A stretch of DNA of 64,000 nucleotides from Siniperca chuatsi (taxonomy: Eukaryota > Chordata > Actinopteri > Centrarchiformes > Sinipercidae): positions 21,743,822 to 21,807,821 of the forward strand of contig NC_058055.1 in NCBI RefSeq assembly GCF_020085105.1, given 5' to 3'. Below are positions 13,801 to 28,800 of the stretch, piece by piece; positions within the stretch are counted from its first letter, which is position 1; every line of letters begins with the position of its first letter. The notes under the pieces were generated by a model. That model ran no database searches. It was not told the DNA's origin and was given only the letters and a program-made list of their open reading frames with translations. A program made the position numbers and the translations under genes.

Positions 13801-16800
13801 AGTTTGATGCTGTCATCCCCAAACCACAGACTCCAAAGAAGCCAAAAGTGAATCAGAAATGTACAAGGTGAGGCTGCATTCAAGTACAGTTCAAGCTGTG
13901 TGTAGCTGCAGCGGTTAGTGGGCCGCCACAGCAAGGCATCCTGATTGGGACTGGATTACCAATAACTTTGAATATAAATTAGTTGCCTCAAATATGCTGA
14001 AATATTGATTCTCGAGTCATTATTGCGACAACTAAAGACATCGAAGCAGTGCTGTGCTTAAGCTATACTTAATACATTTACTTATTACTTATTATACTTA
14101 ATTTATTTTCTGACCTGTATTATAGTTATATTAAGTACCAAGTGGGTATAAGTATAAAATAAAATAAGTGTGAAGTACAAAGTGGGTTTACTGGTTGATG
14201 ATGATAATATGGTATAAAGTAATAGTGCATGAACTGCCAAGTTAAGTGTAGCTCATTTATTATTATAACACTACAGCATCTCAAAATAATAAATTATCTG
14301 CCTTACTGGTTAGTAGATAAATTCAACTGTTAAATTCAGCTGGGAAAGACGTTTGAGTTTATCGACCACGTTTATCTGGCCTATATTGGGGGAAAAGCAT
14401 TGATCAGTGTCTCTCCAGAGAGGATGTGCTGTTTTTGTTATCGCATGTCAGAATATCATTGCAATATTTACACTGTACGTAGCCAGTGAGGTTTTTATCT
14501 GTTGTCATAATCTTTCCACAATGCCATTGCCTTCCCCGAATTATTGTGGATATTAAGAAGCTCCCCTTTTGCAAGTGTTTTGCTTTATTTCATCCTTTAC
14601 TGGCCGCTAGCTTGTCAGGCTAATGCAACACATTGGCTATCTCTTCCTGCTTCCAAGTGCGCTTTGCGTATCTACTTGCAACACATGACACGCATCAACA
14701 CAGACGATTGGTGGAATCAGAGCGAGAGAGAGAGAATTTTTTAAAATTACTTTTGAAAATAATCCAGCCAAAGCGTCAGCCTCTTTAAAAATCTCAAAAT
14801 AAAAGATCAAATCAATCCATATTCTTGAGCTACTCAGACACAAAAGTTGGTTATAACTTGCTTCAGCTGCTCTTGCTTTCCTTCACATCATCATACATGT
14901 AATACTGCACACAATCACAAATGTTTTATGTTCATGTGTGGCTGATACAAAATTAGGCAGATTGTTGACAATTTTGCAATGTTTGTAATGGTTTTTAAGC
15001 TTTAATTTACACAATTAAAAAGCCATTATGATCTGTTATTGTGTGCTCGCAGCAATATGGAATTAAGAAACTCTGTAGACACTGGTCATGGTGGAGAAAA
15101 AAACAACCTCCACCATATGTTTTTTGGGAGAAAATATAGCAATTTACATATTTTTAGGTGACAGTGTGTAATTATAATTTTAAAAATATGCTGGAATTCA
15201 GTCCAAAACCAAACAACCAATGACACTTTTAACAATTTACTGATTGTTGTGTGAAGCAGCCACATCACCGTCCTCATCATTCAGACAGTGATGTGCACAT
15301 TTTGTTTAGTTAGTGAAGGCTCACTTTCTAAATAACTGTCTTTCTTTTATTTATTTATTTATTTATTTTTATATTTTCAGTCTGAAGAAGTTAAAATCAA
15401 AGGAAGAGCACAGGCTCAAGAGGAAGCAGCATAAGAAGTCATTTCAAGATAATCAAGCAATCAAAGATGAGATTATGCAGCAGAAGGAAGAGTCTGCAAC
15501 CCAGAGTCAACAGAAAGGTACTGCTTCTAACGTTGTCACAATTACGCAGCATGTCTGAAATGTTTCTCTATAATTGTGGAGCTCAATCTTGTAAACATTC
15601 AGGAGAACCTAAAGTCTGTAATTTCTCATCAGTTGATTTTAATAATAATATAAAACTTTATTTATAGAGCACTTGTGAAAACAAAGTACAAAGTGCTTCA
15701 CAGTGAGAGAAATAATATACCACAGTGAATTTTGAAATACATGAAGGACAAAAACAAAATAAGATCTTAAAATCAATCCTAAAACAAACAGGGAGCCAAC
15801 GTAAAGCGGCTACAACAGGTGTGTTGTGATCATACCTCTTGGTTCTGGTTAAAAGCCTAGCTGCTGAGTTCTGTACAGTCTGTTGAAAGTTTTTTGATTA
15901 AGTGAACAGGCTGTTACAATAATCAAGGCGTGAGATTTTGATTTAATACATTTTGGTATTCATTAAAGATTGTGGTGATATTACTACATATTGCAGGATC
16001 CAGATATTTGGTGTCTATCCTTGTAAGGTTTTGTAAAAACTGATAAACATAACTTGGTCCTAACAACCAGTTTTACAAACGTCCACACCTGACCAGTAGT
16101 GGATTATTAAGGCCGATACTTATACTGAGCAGGACATTTTGTCAGCGCGCTCTGCTGTAAACTAAACTACATAATAGATAACACTGTTTCTAAATGACAG
16201 CATAGATATCTTTGCCATTTCTGTACTGCAATTTCTTGTTACTGGTCAGCCGACACCAAAATATCTGTAAAAGCTAAAATAATATCAAATAATATCAGCT
16301 GAACCATTTTAACTAGCAGACTTGCGAACAAGGTTTTTGAAGATTCAGATTCTTTTGTTTAGATTATTCTTAACTTACTATAGTTTACATATGCTTTACC
16401 CAACTCCTGGGCACCAGGTTTCGACGCTGGCAGCAGTAGCTTTAGCTAAGCTTATTAGAGCTGCACGTTAACTTTGTTTTCACCAAACAGGTGTTGATCA
16501 GTCACTTTCTGTCGCGTTTCCACCGTGTTGTCAGCCTGGTTGCTGTACAGGGATCGAGTTCTTCTGCAGATCAGCCAGAACATGGAGCTGCTGAGAGAGG
16601 AGAAGGGCCTCCGCGTGTCGGCCCTGACCAGCAGTCTAAAGCCCTGGCTGGAGCTGGACTTGTCTAGGGGGAACCAGCTAGCTGGGAGGATACTGAACTG
16701 GCAGCAGGAGCCGCTGCAGACTCTAGGTCAGGCCGTTGAGCTGCTACTAGAGAGGAAGAACCGGGTTTGGGCTCGTGTCCTTATCCAACTACTAAGTAGC

Positions 16801-19800
16801 TGTCTGGATATAAATCCTAAACTCAACAACTGGGCGTGCCAGCTCAACAATGCAGGTCAGCATTTATCATGTTACTCTTAAATATGTGTCCTCAGAGTTC
16901 AAGTGATCATTTGTACAATCTAAAGGATGTGTGACACTAAACTTTGTAGTAAGGTGTAAAGCTAAGCTCATTGCAAGTGTATATATGGAATTTACAGTCC
17001 TGAGTTAAATGGAGGAATTTCAGAGTCAAAATATATCTGAATATTACAAATGGGTCACTTTGAAGGTCACTTAAGTGTTGACTTGCAGGAAAGTAACACA
17101 AACTTGGAAAGGAGAGCTTTTACCTACAGAAAGTCATGCAGAAATTGTGGACTTGAACGTCAGTTAAGACCAACTTCTTGCTGCTTTCTTTAGGCCTGAA
17201 TGCAGCCAAATCCTTCATTGAGCGCTACTCAGGACACTTGGAGCAGCTGGACTTGGCTTTTTTGCTCAACTTTGGCCCATTGCAGGATGTGATTATAGAG
17301 AAGCTTGGTACTAGGCCGGAGCTTTTTTCAAGCATTGGCTTGACTGTGACTGAATACCTAAAACAGGCCCCACCACATGACATGAGACTCTTTATCTGGA
17401 CTCTGGAGGAGCATAGAGATGAGTATGTCTCCTGCCACACTATACTGGATGATTATTTTGATATGATGGGTACGTATATTTAACTTTTGAAGGCTTGTTT
17501 GTTTGTTGATGGTTTTTGCTCTTATGTCACGATTTGACTTCCAATTCTTTGTTTTTCAGATGGACATTGTTCAGTCTTAAAAAAGTCTGATGAAAATCAA
17601 AATGTAAGTCTTTAGAAACCTAATAAGTATTTTGTTTTACCAAGTTGATAATACCCTTAATTAGTTTGACATTTTGGGAAATACGCTTATTTGCTTTTTT
17701 TCCCCCGAGAGTTAGGTGAGAAGATTGTCGGGTCTGTGTAGTAAATATGAGGCTACTGCCTGCAGCCAGTTAGCGTAGCTTAGCATAAAGAATGGAAACA
17801 GCTAACTCAGAGTATCTGCAGGTCTTGAAAAGTCTTAAAAAGCACTGAATTCAGTTCCCTCAAGAAAGGCCTTAGAAGGTATTAGGAAGCCTAAATTTCA
17901 TTTACACAGTTCTTGAATATTTTTTCTTGCCTGCTGTAAACGGTAACATTATTTTTGCTTTATTTATTTAGTTAGTTAGTATGTGGTTGCAGGCTGTTGG
18001 GAGACGTTACCCACCTATAAATTACAAGTGAGATTGTTGTGGAGTTTCACTACAGTAGTTAGGAAGCTCATTGTCTCATAATGTACAAGTGTCAAATTTA
18101 GCTAGAACTTAATTATTTTTCAATTGGTTTATCCATCCATCAATTATCTGCTGCTTGTCTGGGTCCAGGTCACGCTATTGGAATTATAATTATTGTAATG
18201 TACAGCTGAGAAGTACTGACAAAAATGTGATATAAATATCAATAAATTCTTGTACTTACTAAAGAATTATAGGCCTTATTGTCCCTACCAGTATGACTGT
18301 GAAACTTTTCTTTAATTGCATTTTATGTGGTATCAAAAAGGTACAAAATTTGCCTACCAGCACCTTTACAGCTCACTAATTAACATGTTATATCTCGTTT
18401 AATCTGTACAAACACCAAACTTTAAAGATGACACGTTGTGGGGCCAAGAAATAGTCCGGCCCATAACCCCCTGTAAAACCACAACTTATCATCGAATACA
18501 CATATGTCCCACAGTGCTGAACTATTCCCTCTAACTGCCCGATCCCTCTTAATAGTAGATGGCACGTTGAGCAGATGTCATTAAACTTGAGTTTCAAAGT
18601 TCTTTCTTGAGTTAATTCTCTTTAAATTTCAATTTCAGAATTCACCTATGAAGAGTCGGGGCCGGAAAAAGAAACAAAAAGAGTCAAAGGTCAGAAGAAG
18701 TTGGATTGGTGGTAGTTGCTTGTAAAGGGAATATGACCGTGTAGCATCACTCTGAAGTGTTTCCTGTTATCTTCCTCTCAGGGTGTTATTGTTTTGTCTG
18801 GGATGAGAGGTGTAACTCCAAGGGATGAATGGGACCAAGACTTTTTTGAAGATGACTCTTTGTAAGTTGCATCATCCACATGGACACACAGTATTGTATT
18901 GTAACTGTTGCGTTACGTTGAGATCAACGTTGAGATTTCGTGTCAACAGATCATTCCTTCACCCTGGTGATCCATTCAGTGTCCCCAGTCACCTTCGAGA
19001 GCAAGTGGCCGATTTTGAGGACCAGTACAACGGCACCAGACACAGAAGTCACTATAAAAAGATTTTGGACAACAACCCTGACCCAACAAAAGAGAGTTTG
19101 TACGAGTAAGTGGAAGCTACAGCTCAGTGTGTATATATAAATGATTTTAAATTTTTTTTTTTTTTTTAGATTTGTTGTTATGTGCGGAGAGGTTATGGGT
19201 GCCAGTTCCATGTTTTCGATGTATCAAAATGGAAGAAATAAGCAATTAACATCAAAATCGCCAAATTAAAAAAACCCTTTTTGCATGTGCACTTCTACCC
19301 CAGCTAAGAGTGGTTGTCATAGCAATGCATCAAGTTTTCCAGATGCAAGAAAAGCAAGTCAGAAATGGCACCTATCAGAGCAAGCAATTAATACGTTTGT
19401 CACTGTGTTTTTTGTATTTGAAAACCTAAAATGTAGAAATACACTAAACAAATTAGCATATTTAAAGCTCCCCTCCACTCAAAAAATGTTTTTCTTATTG
19501 TTACTTCACCTGGATGTTTGAGCTTCACTGTGCAGAATGAAGTATGTGCAGAGTTTGACTCTAGAAGGCTGTTTTCACGTTCATCTGCTGGAGGAGGAAA
19601 GTCGCTCTGTGCTCACCTTAACTCTCAGTTTAAGACGTGTACATCTGAGCATGATTTCATGACATCACAACTAGTTTTGAGCGAATCACGGTCCAGTATG
19701 AAACTTGCACAAGTGTGATGTGGAAACTTAAAAACATCCAGTGGAAATACACTGAGAACGGACTTTTCCGTGAAGTGGGGAACATATTGTGTCCAGCAGT

Positions 19801-22800
19801 TAAACTTTTGAAATTAAAAGTATTTGCATGTTCAGTCAGATTTTTAAACGAGGGAGAAGGAGTAGATGTAATGTCGAGAATTTTATATCAAGACAAATTA
19901 TTATTAAGGTTTACTTACTGGCTTTTTCACATCCCATGGTCTTCTTCGGCAGATATTTCATTATATTATACAGGTGTTGACAAAGTCTCTAGATAATGAA
20001 TAAAAAACCTATTCAGTATTTGGAAGCATATAGCAAACTGGGCATTTGGCTGTGACTGAACTGAAGCATTAGTGAGTTCCTGGTTAATTTACACTTGATC
20101 ACCAATCTGCCTTGTACATTATGCATATTCTCCTTTTTGATTTGAATATTTGGATACTTCTGCAGCTACTTTGCTCAGATCTTGGAGGAGCATGGTCCGC
20201 TGGTTGCTGAGGACCCTCTGCTGGTGGGCGAACTGGAAAATTTCCCCTCTGTGGCTCAGCTGAAGATCCAAGAAGCGGGCGGCTTCGAGCCCTTCCTCCT
20301 GGAGTCCCTTCGCTTCATAAAGATGGGGAGGTGCATCGGCCTGACTAAGCATGCCGTTTCCCTACAGCAGGCTGGACATGGAGCCAGCCTGGACGACCTG
20401 GACGACCTGGATGTGATAGTGGATCCTGACACAAACTCTCCATCTCCTGATTTGCATGCGGCTCATGACGCTGCTTTCACAAGCTATCTGGATGGTTATT
20501 CATCTCTACAGACTGAAGTCTGTCCCACCCTCCCAAATCCTTATGTATTTGGCTACCAGCCTCCTCCACTTGGCCAGTCAGCTAGTGGAGTTACTCTGAC
20601 AGGGAATGATCCCTTTCCCCATTGGACAAAAGGTGACAATCAACAGCAAGCCCATTACTTTTTACCTAATGAGTATGAGGAGCTGGATCTATATACCAGT
20701 GAGTTTGAAGGCGGAGTTTTTGAAACTGATCTATCACTGGGCAGAGTCGCTTCAGTGACGACTGAGGAAAGCTTTTTGAAGAAACATGCGGCAGTACAGG
20801 TTAATACCAACATTTCACCGGCTTTTTAAATTAACCAGATATATTATGTAAATACATAAGTGCATGCTAAATTCTGTGTAAGTTAGAAGTGTTATTTATT
20901 TATTTTTTTGTGTTCTCTTAGACGTGTCAGGAGACCATGAGGAGTGTTGCGGTAAATACAGAGCTTCATGAGCGCTTTGAGATCTGCCAGGTGAGTTACA
21001 GATAATGCATGAAGCTATATGTAACTGTTTAAGTAGAGCCTGACGGATACTGATTTTAGATGTTTAGGAGTTTAAAAAAAAATCAGATGACAATAAATCA
21101 TTATTATCAGCATCTACATTAACAAACAATCCTGATACGGATCTCTTACATTTAAAAAAACAATAATTTGTTGAAACATCAACTTGTCAGTGCTTTCTGG
21201 TGGACGAACGATGAAATGGCGACACTTCAGTGTGTTTTCATCCACCTGTTTTTATGCGCATTTTTAATTTGCGCAGAAAGAAATCCTCATTGGAAACACC
21301 AGAAATTCAAGAAGTCGAAGTATGTGGAGTTTTTACGCTTGGCTGTGGTGGAAATGCAACAGTGCAACGGAAGCCTTAGTGAATAAATCATGACGTATAT
21401 GAAGCGCGTGACTTAAACGTCCACTGAAGCTTTTGCTCCACTGGGGAGATTTTGGCAGCTGAAAACATCAGATCCATGTGAAGTGATGAGTTAATATTTG
21501 GATTAAAACATTAAACAAACATAAATGACATATTTCCATCACATTTTCCACCGTTTGAGGTTTGACTGTCACTTTTTTAATTCATATCGTTGCACCCTTG
21601 TCTTCTGTAATGGTTTAATGGCACACGACTGGAGCATTAGTGCCACTAACTGTTTATCTCAACGAACCAACTCCTAATATTTGCATAAAAGTACTGGATA
21701 GAAACATGCATTAATTCACACTGTCTTTTGCTGATTATCTTGAAATTGGGTTAAAATTTGCACTAGTTTTGGACGTAAACTTGGCTGTTTCTAAAAGACG
21801 TCAAACCTAGTTTGGCATTTCTGTTCTCCAGTTTCCTGTTACTTAGCCACAGATACCGATATATCTGAAACAAACTAACACCAGTGGTATATCGGCCTGG
21901 CTTTATGTTTTATGTTGTTGTCTTTAACTTAGTTTTGTTGCTGAGCTTTTTGGCCTTGGTTATTCTTCCAGGGTGACATCAACAAAAAGCAAAAGAGCAA
22001 CAAGACGTTAGAGCAGCAGATCAAGAAAATGGCGGACGACTATGACGAAGTCAACCTAAGGCACAAAGAAGACATCGCTTTCCTTGAGGACAACATACAG
22101 AAGATCACTGCCAACATACAAGTATGTCCATAACCAGTTATAATTAGAGTGAATTTATAAGTAATGAGCTGAATCTGAATGACTAAAGTGTCTATCATTG
22201 GTTGTTTTCTCTTGTCAAGGTGACCAATAAAGAGCTGGTACTGTTCCAGCAGAAGCTGGAAGAGGAGGTGAAGAAGGACCAGAAGGAGAAGAAAGCCAAC
22301 CAGGAAGTACTGAAGTCCCTGAAGGTGGAGATGGAAGAGTTGTTGGAGCAACACGGGAGGTAAGACTGAGGCTGAACACCTGGGCCGTTATTATATTTGT
22401 TTCCTGCATCTATTTATTTAAGCATCTCAGCTGGCAGCTAGAACATGAATAAAATCTTACATAATGTACTGCAGGCCATTCTAAACATAAATTAATAAAA
22501 ATGTATTAAGTGATGATTGATCTCTAAATATTTTGTGGTTTTATTCCCATGCGTAGTCTTGCCCGAAGCATCCGAGAGAAGAAAACCAGCTATGACGCAA
22601 AGTTGAGTGATTTCCTAGAGCTGAGGTAAGCTGTGAGCGAGAGGTGACAGTGAAGCATAATCTAAAAGCCTCCCAGACTTTTTGTTCACTTCTTTTCTTC
22701 TTGTTCTTTCAGCAATCAGTCAGCAGCTGAGAAGATGAGTCTGGAGGATGAGATCCAGCGCTGTAAGGTCTCGCTTACCTCGGCCACCAGGAGGTCTCAC

Positions 22801-25800
22801 ACAGCTCAGGTAGGTCCTGGTTCTTGACCCTAATCAGACACATTTCATTTATCGATTTAGTTCTTGTCTTAAAATTTAGTTGAGTGAAAATAGATTGTTG
22901 TTGGAATTTTTACATGGAAATGGGCTAATTTAATGCACAAATCATTAGCATTTTCGAACCAAAAATAAGATATTACAGCACTGTGGCAACCAGATAGCCA
23001 ACGTATTTTCGTCAACGTGTCCCACTACAGTGTCAGAGAGCAATAACAACTCCCGCAAGGACAAGAGAGCGACTGGCCCAAATGGCCGAGTAAAAATTAT
23101 AACGAGGGATTCGTCTTGATGTAGTGAAATCGCGGTGGGTTTTTGGCATAAGGATGGAGTTCTGTCAATGTGAAAAATCAAAGGCTTGTGGGGGAGTCAG
23201 CTGTTAATACAAGTATTAAAAAAAAGTGATAACAAAATACAAATATGTAAAGTACATTTATATTTTTTAGGCTGGTAAGCTTTGTATGATAGCAATAGTT
23301 AATTGTCTTTACAAAGCTAATATTGGAACATTCAGAACAGTCAATGGCGCGACTGTAAAATTTAAATGTACTCATGCAGCTTACTAGTATTTTAAAGTCT
23401 CAACTTTTGTTGTAAAATTTTGTTGTATAAAATACATGCAGGCATGAGTGGGACTGGTGTTCACATCCACTGAAACTTGTTAGTGCAAATTTACATTTTA
23501 TAAAATAAATGGATTATAGGTCAGTTTTAGACATTGACTGTAGATTACATTGTTTTATTTATTGTAAGTCTGCTGTGTCTTAATTCTATCAGTGAAGTGT
23601 CCTCCAGGTTCCACAGTGAACTGAAAAGCAGACAAAACATTACTACTTAGCTTCTCTGTGTACAGGTTGCAGCTTGTCACATTGAGTAAATCACTTGTTT
23701 TGTTCTCCAGTTGGCCGTAGTGGAGAGCAGTCGGGATCAGAGTTTGTACGGCCTCAACAGAGAGCTGGCAAACGCCAAGGCTTTGCTGACCAAACTGGAC
23801 GAAGCAGCACACAGGTAAGAGGCGTGAAATCACAGCTTTAATCAGTCCTGCTATCAGAGAAACCAGTTGGTATCAGATGTGATGTCCTTCATCTTTTCCA
23901 GATTCCCAACCCAAGACCTGGAAATAACTAGAAGCAACTTGAGAGCCAGCATCCAAGAAGTTGAAAAGAAAATCTCCACTGCTGAGGTAGATGACAGTAA
24001 AAAGAAATGACAGGAATTCACTAGTTTCAGCTTCTCAAATGTGAATATTTGCTGGTTTTACTAGTTGTTTATTACAGTGAATTTAATATCTTTGTGTTTT
24101 GGACTTGTTTGACAAAATGAGATATTTAAATATGTCAGCTTTGGAAATTGTGAGGCAGTTTTCACTATTTTCTGACAATTAATCAAGAAAACAGATTAAT
24201 TGATAATTAAGTCTTTAGTTGCAGCCCTATTGCAACTAATGACTGCTTTTTATGTACATGTATTTGATTGTATTTATTTCGACAAACATTTGTATGGAGC
24301 CCACAAGGTCATAAAAACTTTATTTTATTTTTTTAAAATCTTGTTCACACGAGTTGTGATGTTGTGGGCAAAAGGTGGAAAAAAAATCAATAAATAAATC
24401 AACTTTCAGGACTTCAGAGGCTCCATACCGATAAAAAGAAGACATTCAATAGTCCTTTTTTTCACAGCAGACGATTAGACAAAGCAGGAAAAGCACAGGT
24501 GTAAATAATAACAATGTTGGCTCCATTCCATTAAGTGTCCCAGTAAGCCATGTCAGTGAGGCAGCATCCAGTGTCAGAGCCCTTGACCTGACTCACCTAA
24601 ATGGAATGCAGCCATTATTCATGTTTTTAATTTTTAATGGAAGTGTCCAGGACTCTCACACACACACACTCAACATTACTGATCATTGTTACTGTGTGTG
24701 TTAAACCAGATGTTTAGTAAGACTTGTCTCTATGTTGCACAGGCCCAGTACCAGGAGCAGATGGATCAAGTGAAGAACGGCAGACGAGTCAGCGAGTTGC
24801 TTCCAGTCAACATCAACAACCAGCCTGAACCTCCAGCTGCACCAGTAAGACGTTTCACCAGTACAGTCTAACCAATAACCAGTGCAGCATGTTACACTTT
24901 ATTAACCAACAAAAGATCCAGCTTCTCAAACACGAGGATGTGCTGCTTTTCTGTTTTATATCTTTGTAAATAAATACCTTTTTCATTATTGGTTATACAA
25001 AATAAGCAATTTGAAGACATTATGTTGGACTTAACTTCAGATTAAACTTAGTCAATATTTTTGCCTATTTGTTGACAAAACGATTGATCAATTCAATTAA
25101 TACAAATATTTGAAAAAGATAAATAAAATAAATTATAAAAGTCAGTCTGATGAATTACGCCCGGGCCACATGTGCGTCACAGAACCTCTTGCTTTTCATT
25201 TCGGCGTCCATGTTAACAGGTTAGAGCAGCCACACAGCTTGCGAGCTTAATGTCGCCTGTTTTTCTCAGCAAAAATGATCTGTTGATATTCACTGACATC
25301 ATACAGCAACATTACACCTTTCACTACAGTTTCAGTGTCTATCTGTAGAATATATCATACATGGGGGGAAAAAAATATTAAAGGATTTTTTTTTTAACTT
25401 AACCTGTATCCATTTTAAATTAAAAGCCCTCTAGCATTTGTGTGGACAGTCCCTTCATTTGTTAACAAGGCTTTTATTGTGAAGTATTTGTAGGACCGTG
25501 TTGTGGAAAATTCAGTGACTTGCACGGCCATACATTAGTGGAAGAAAGAAATACAGTAGTCATAGCAGAAACCCCACGTAGGCAATAATTATTATATATT
25601 ATATTAAAGACAGGCCTGGCAGTAGCAGCGCCGCAGCAACGTTCTGTGTGAACACGACACGTGTGCGAGCTGCAGCAGTTCAGCGAGGTCACACACAGGT
25701 AGAGGTAGGCAGTGCGTTAAAGAGCACCAGTAGGACAGTGTTTCTACTAACATGAAGTAAATTCCCACCATGAATGTTCAAATGATTCCGTATACTAAGA

Positions 25801-28800
25801 ATGTATTTATTATGATCAATATAAATGTTTTATTAACACTTTATAACACTTACTTGGGTTGCACGTCTGATTTTTGGTGACTTCAAGTGCTTTTAAACTC
25901 AAAAGGAACAAAGTGAATGTAATGTCATGAATACGGATCAGGACATCTTAACTGACTTCAGCCTGAATGTGAAGGTCCAGACAGAAGTCAGGATTCTTAG
26001 CAGATTTGTATCATCTGCAGTAGAAAAAACTAAAAACTACTGGACCAAATGGGCACAGAAGTACTTTATCTCTTATAGTAGACAGTAATAAAATCAATGG
26101 TAATTTACCAGTAATGCGTAATTAAATATAGAAAGATATAAATATAAACTTTCTCTTGTCTTATGTTAATGTTGCAGCAGTCTGCGGCAGCCAAAAGGTG
26201 TGTCCCTACGTCTTCAGCCCATTCCTCCCACAGCTCTCCCCCGCTCATCCAGCAGTCTGCAGCATCTGCAGCTGAGCCTCCACCCGCTCCGGCTCAGACG
26301 CAGCACAAACCTCCGACCAGCACTGTGTTTGACAAAGCCATGGAGCGCCTGGCCACCATGTTCCCTGACTATACAAGGTAACGCTGATACCACAGTTGAC
26401 TGACTAATTTAGAAATAGTGTCTCCATTACGTAGTTTGTCCACCAGAGAGCACTGACAACTGTAACATGTCGGCTCAGTATGTACCTTGGTCATAATTCT
26501 TTTTTTTTCTTCTTTTTTTTTTAAACCCCGAAACTAATCCAAGTGATCCGTATCAAGATTGATTGTTTTGTTTATATTTTTAAAAAGATTATCTGCATTA
26601 TTGGATTTTTCAGACTCATTTTAGTATCGGACTCAAACATCAGTCGGGCTTTACTTTCTACTAGAAGAGAAGCTTTTTTGGTGTTTTTCTTTTTTTTAAC
26701 ACAACATGCATTTCATAATTAGTGTCTCAGCATGAAATGCTGAAACTCCAGTTGTTTCTGGTAACAATTTTCTCTTGTGCAGTACAAAGAATGGAAACAC
26801 GACATTTAGACTTGAGAAATCTGGCAGATTTCCACTTACAGGTTAAATGTAGGCAATAAAATAAATGTACGCTGTCTGTGTGTGTTCAGGCCAGAGTTGA
26901 TGAGGTTTGTTCATGAGTTGCGTTCATCGAGCGGAGGAAGCCTGAGCAGCATGGCGTTGCAGGATATGGTCGGTGGAGTGACCCAGTTGATCCTGGACCA
27001 TCAGGTAGGCGTGGTTTTGTAAAGAATTTCAGGTCCATACTTTTTCTGTGATGATTCTGATGCACCAACATGATCAGAGCTGAAAGTCCGCTTGCTTGGA
27101 TTCACTGGGGTACTATACATACTGACACACAGAGCAGAGACCCCCAGCAGACCTGATTAGACAGAATATACTATAATGTATTGGAAAAAGTCAACACTTT
27201 TAAGAGTACTGCTGCTGGGAAAGATTCCCCGAGAAATCCTTGGAGACTTTTCTCTTTGAAATATGAACAACTTCCATTAAAGCCAAATATAAATTCCACA
27301 TTTGTGCAGTTTGTCTATCAGTGAAAAATATTCACACCCTCCTGTCAAGGTCTTGGAATTAGCCAGGATCATTTTCTCCAGCTGTTTCTAATTTTTCAGA
27401 CTTGAGCTCCTCGTGGTTCTTTGCAGCTTGACAGAAGATTCGGTCCGTTTCTGCAGTAAAGACGTTGGGAGACACTTGACAAATGTTTACTTGTCAGGGA
27501 ATCATGTTACATAGTGCTTCCTTAAACATTGAGGACTAAAAGACGCATTATAAACTGACTTGAAGAAACTCACTAGCTTAGCTACATTAAGGCTACAAAC
27601 ACCCCATAATGAAACAGTTAAGTTACGTATTTATTGTCCCGCACGGAAAACTTGGCTCGCAGTATGGCGAATACTGACACACCAAAGCAGATTCATCAGA
27701 ATTTAAAAAAAAAAAAGAGAGAAATAATTTAGAAAGAGTAACACACAACAATAAAAACAGCAAATAAGAACAAGTCAAAAAACAATAGGATAATAAGACA
27801 GGGACTGTCTTTTCGGTAACCACAAAGGGGGCAAATACTAAACATTAAAGTCTCTGTAGGAGACTGACAACTCTAAATTAAAAAATAACATGCTGCTGTT
27901 AATGTAATGTCTGTCTATTCCTGAAATTTAATATGACCCCCACTTATTCCAAATGTAATTTCCAGAAGAGAGAAGAAATCTTATCAGTCATTTGGACCTG
28001 GAAGACATCTAGCGTTTGGTATTGACAGCCCAGTCATTTATCATCTGAAAACCCAATTGGATTGATTGTTTTGTTTTTTCACCTCTCAGGAGAAGCTTTC
28101 CGCTGCCAAATCGCACGTCATGGGACGTGGGAGTCCAGCTCAATGTGCGACCCCCCCTTTGGTCCCGGTCTGGCAGACACTCGGACCCCAGAGAGCCACA
28201 CATTCCAACGCAGTGAGTGCAGTTCAAACTAATAGATGACTCTGGACTGACGTTAGTCCAGCAGTTTGACTTGAGGCAGAAAAAATGTTGCATCTTAGAT
28301 TTTATGGACTTCGCTATCAGTTTTATTAACCTGCTGTTGTGTCACAGAGCTCTTATAAGACATTGCTGATTTCAGAAGCAATGTCTTATAAGCCTGGATT
28401 AGGGTTGTAACTGTTTTCTCTTATCAATTAATCTCTCACTTCATTGACAAATCATTTCATCCATAAAACATCAAAAAACAAATTCCCATCACAAACCATT
28501 TTCCATTAATGTTTACCAGAGTCCACCTTAATGTCAGATTTTATGTAGAGAGAACGGTGCTTTACAATACAAAGATGAAATACAGAATAAAAACAGGCTT
28601 AAAAAGGGAGTAAATCTAACTAAAATCAGGGTAAGCTATATAATAAGTGTTAAGATAAGTGATTTGAAAGAGGACACTGACTCATAAGTGGCTCTCTTCA
28701 GGCACAAGATAGAAAAAGTTGGGGTCTAAAGTAAATGTATATAAGTGGTTGGAATGCTAAGCTAACATGTTCACATGCTGATGTTTACCATGGTCAGCAG

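Larger units (their letters stand above)
16535..20799 (+). other. ttc3: ttc3 exons 22-28: central TTC3-specific region
   Basis: Coding exons 16535-16855, 17194-17469, 17560-17603, 18639-18689, 18782-18861, 18950-19105 and 20166-20799. Recognisable blocks include LIQLLSSCLDINPKLNNWAC, EEHRDEYVSCHTILDDYFDM, FSVPSHLREQVADFEDQY and YDYFAQILEEHGPL, all with human counterparts. The 634-bp exon (20166-20799) ends in a divergent Pro/Ser/Gly/Tyr-rich part, shorter than the repetitive segment in human TTC3; this accounts for part of the length difference. Acceptor 16533-16534 was chosen because it alone keeps the frame from the previous exon. Confidence 0.9.
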
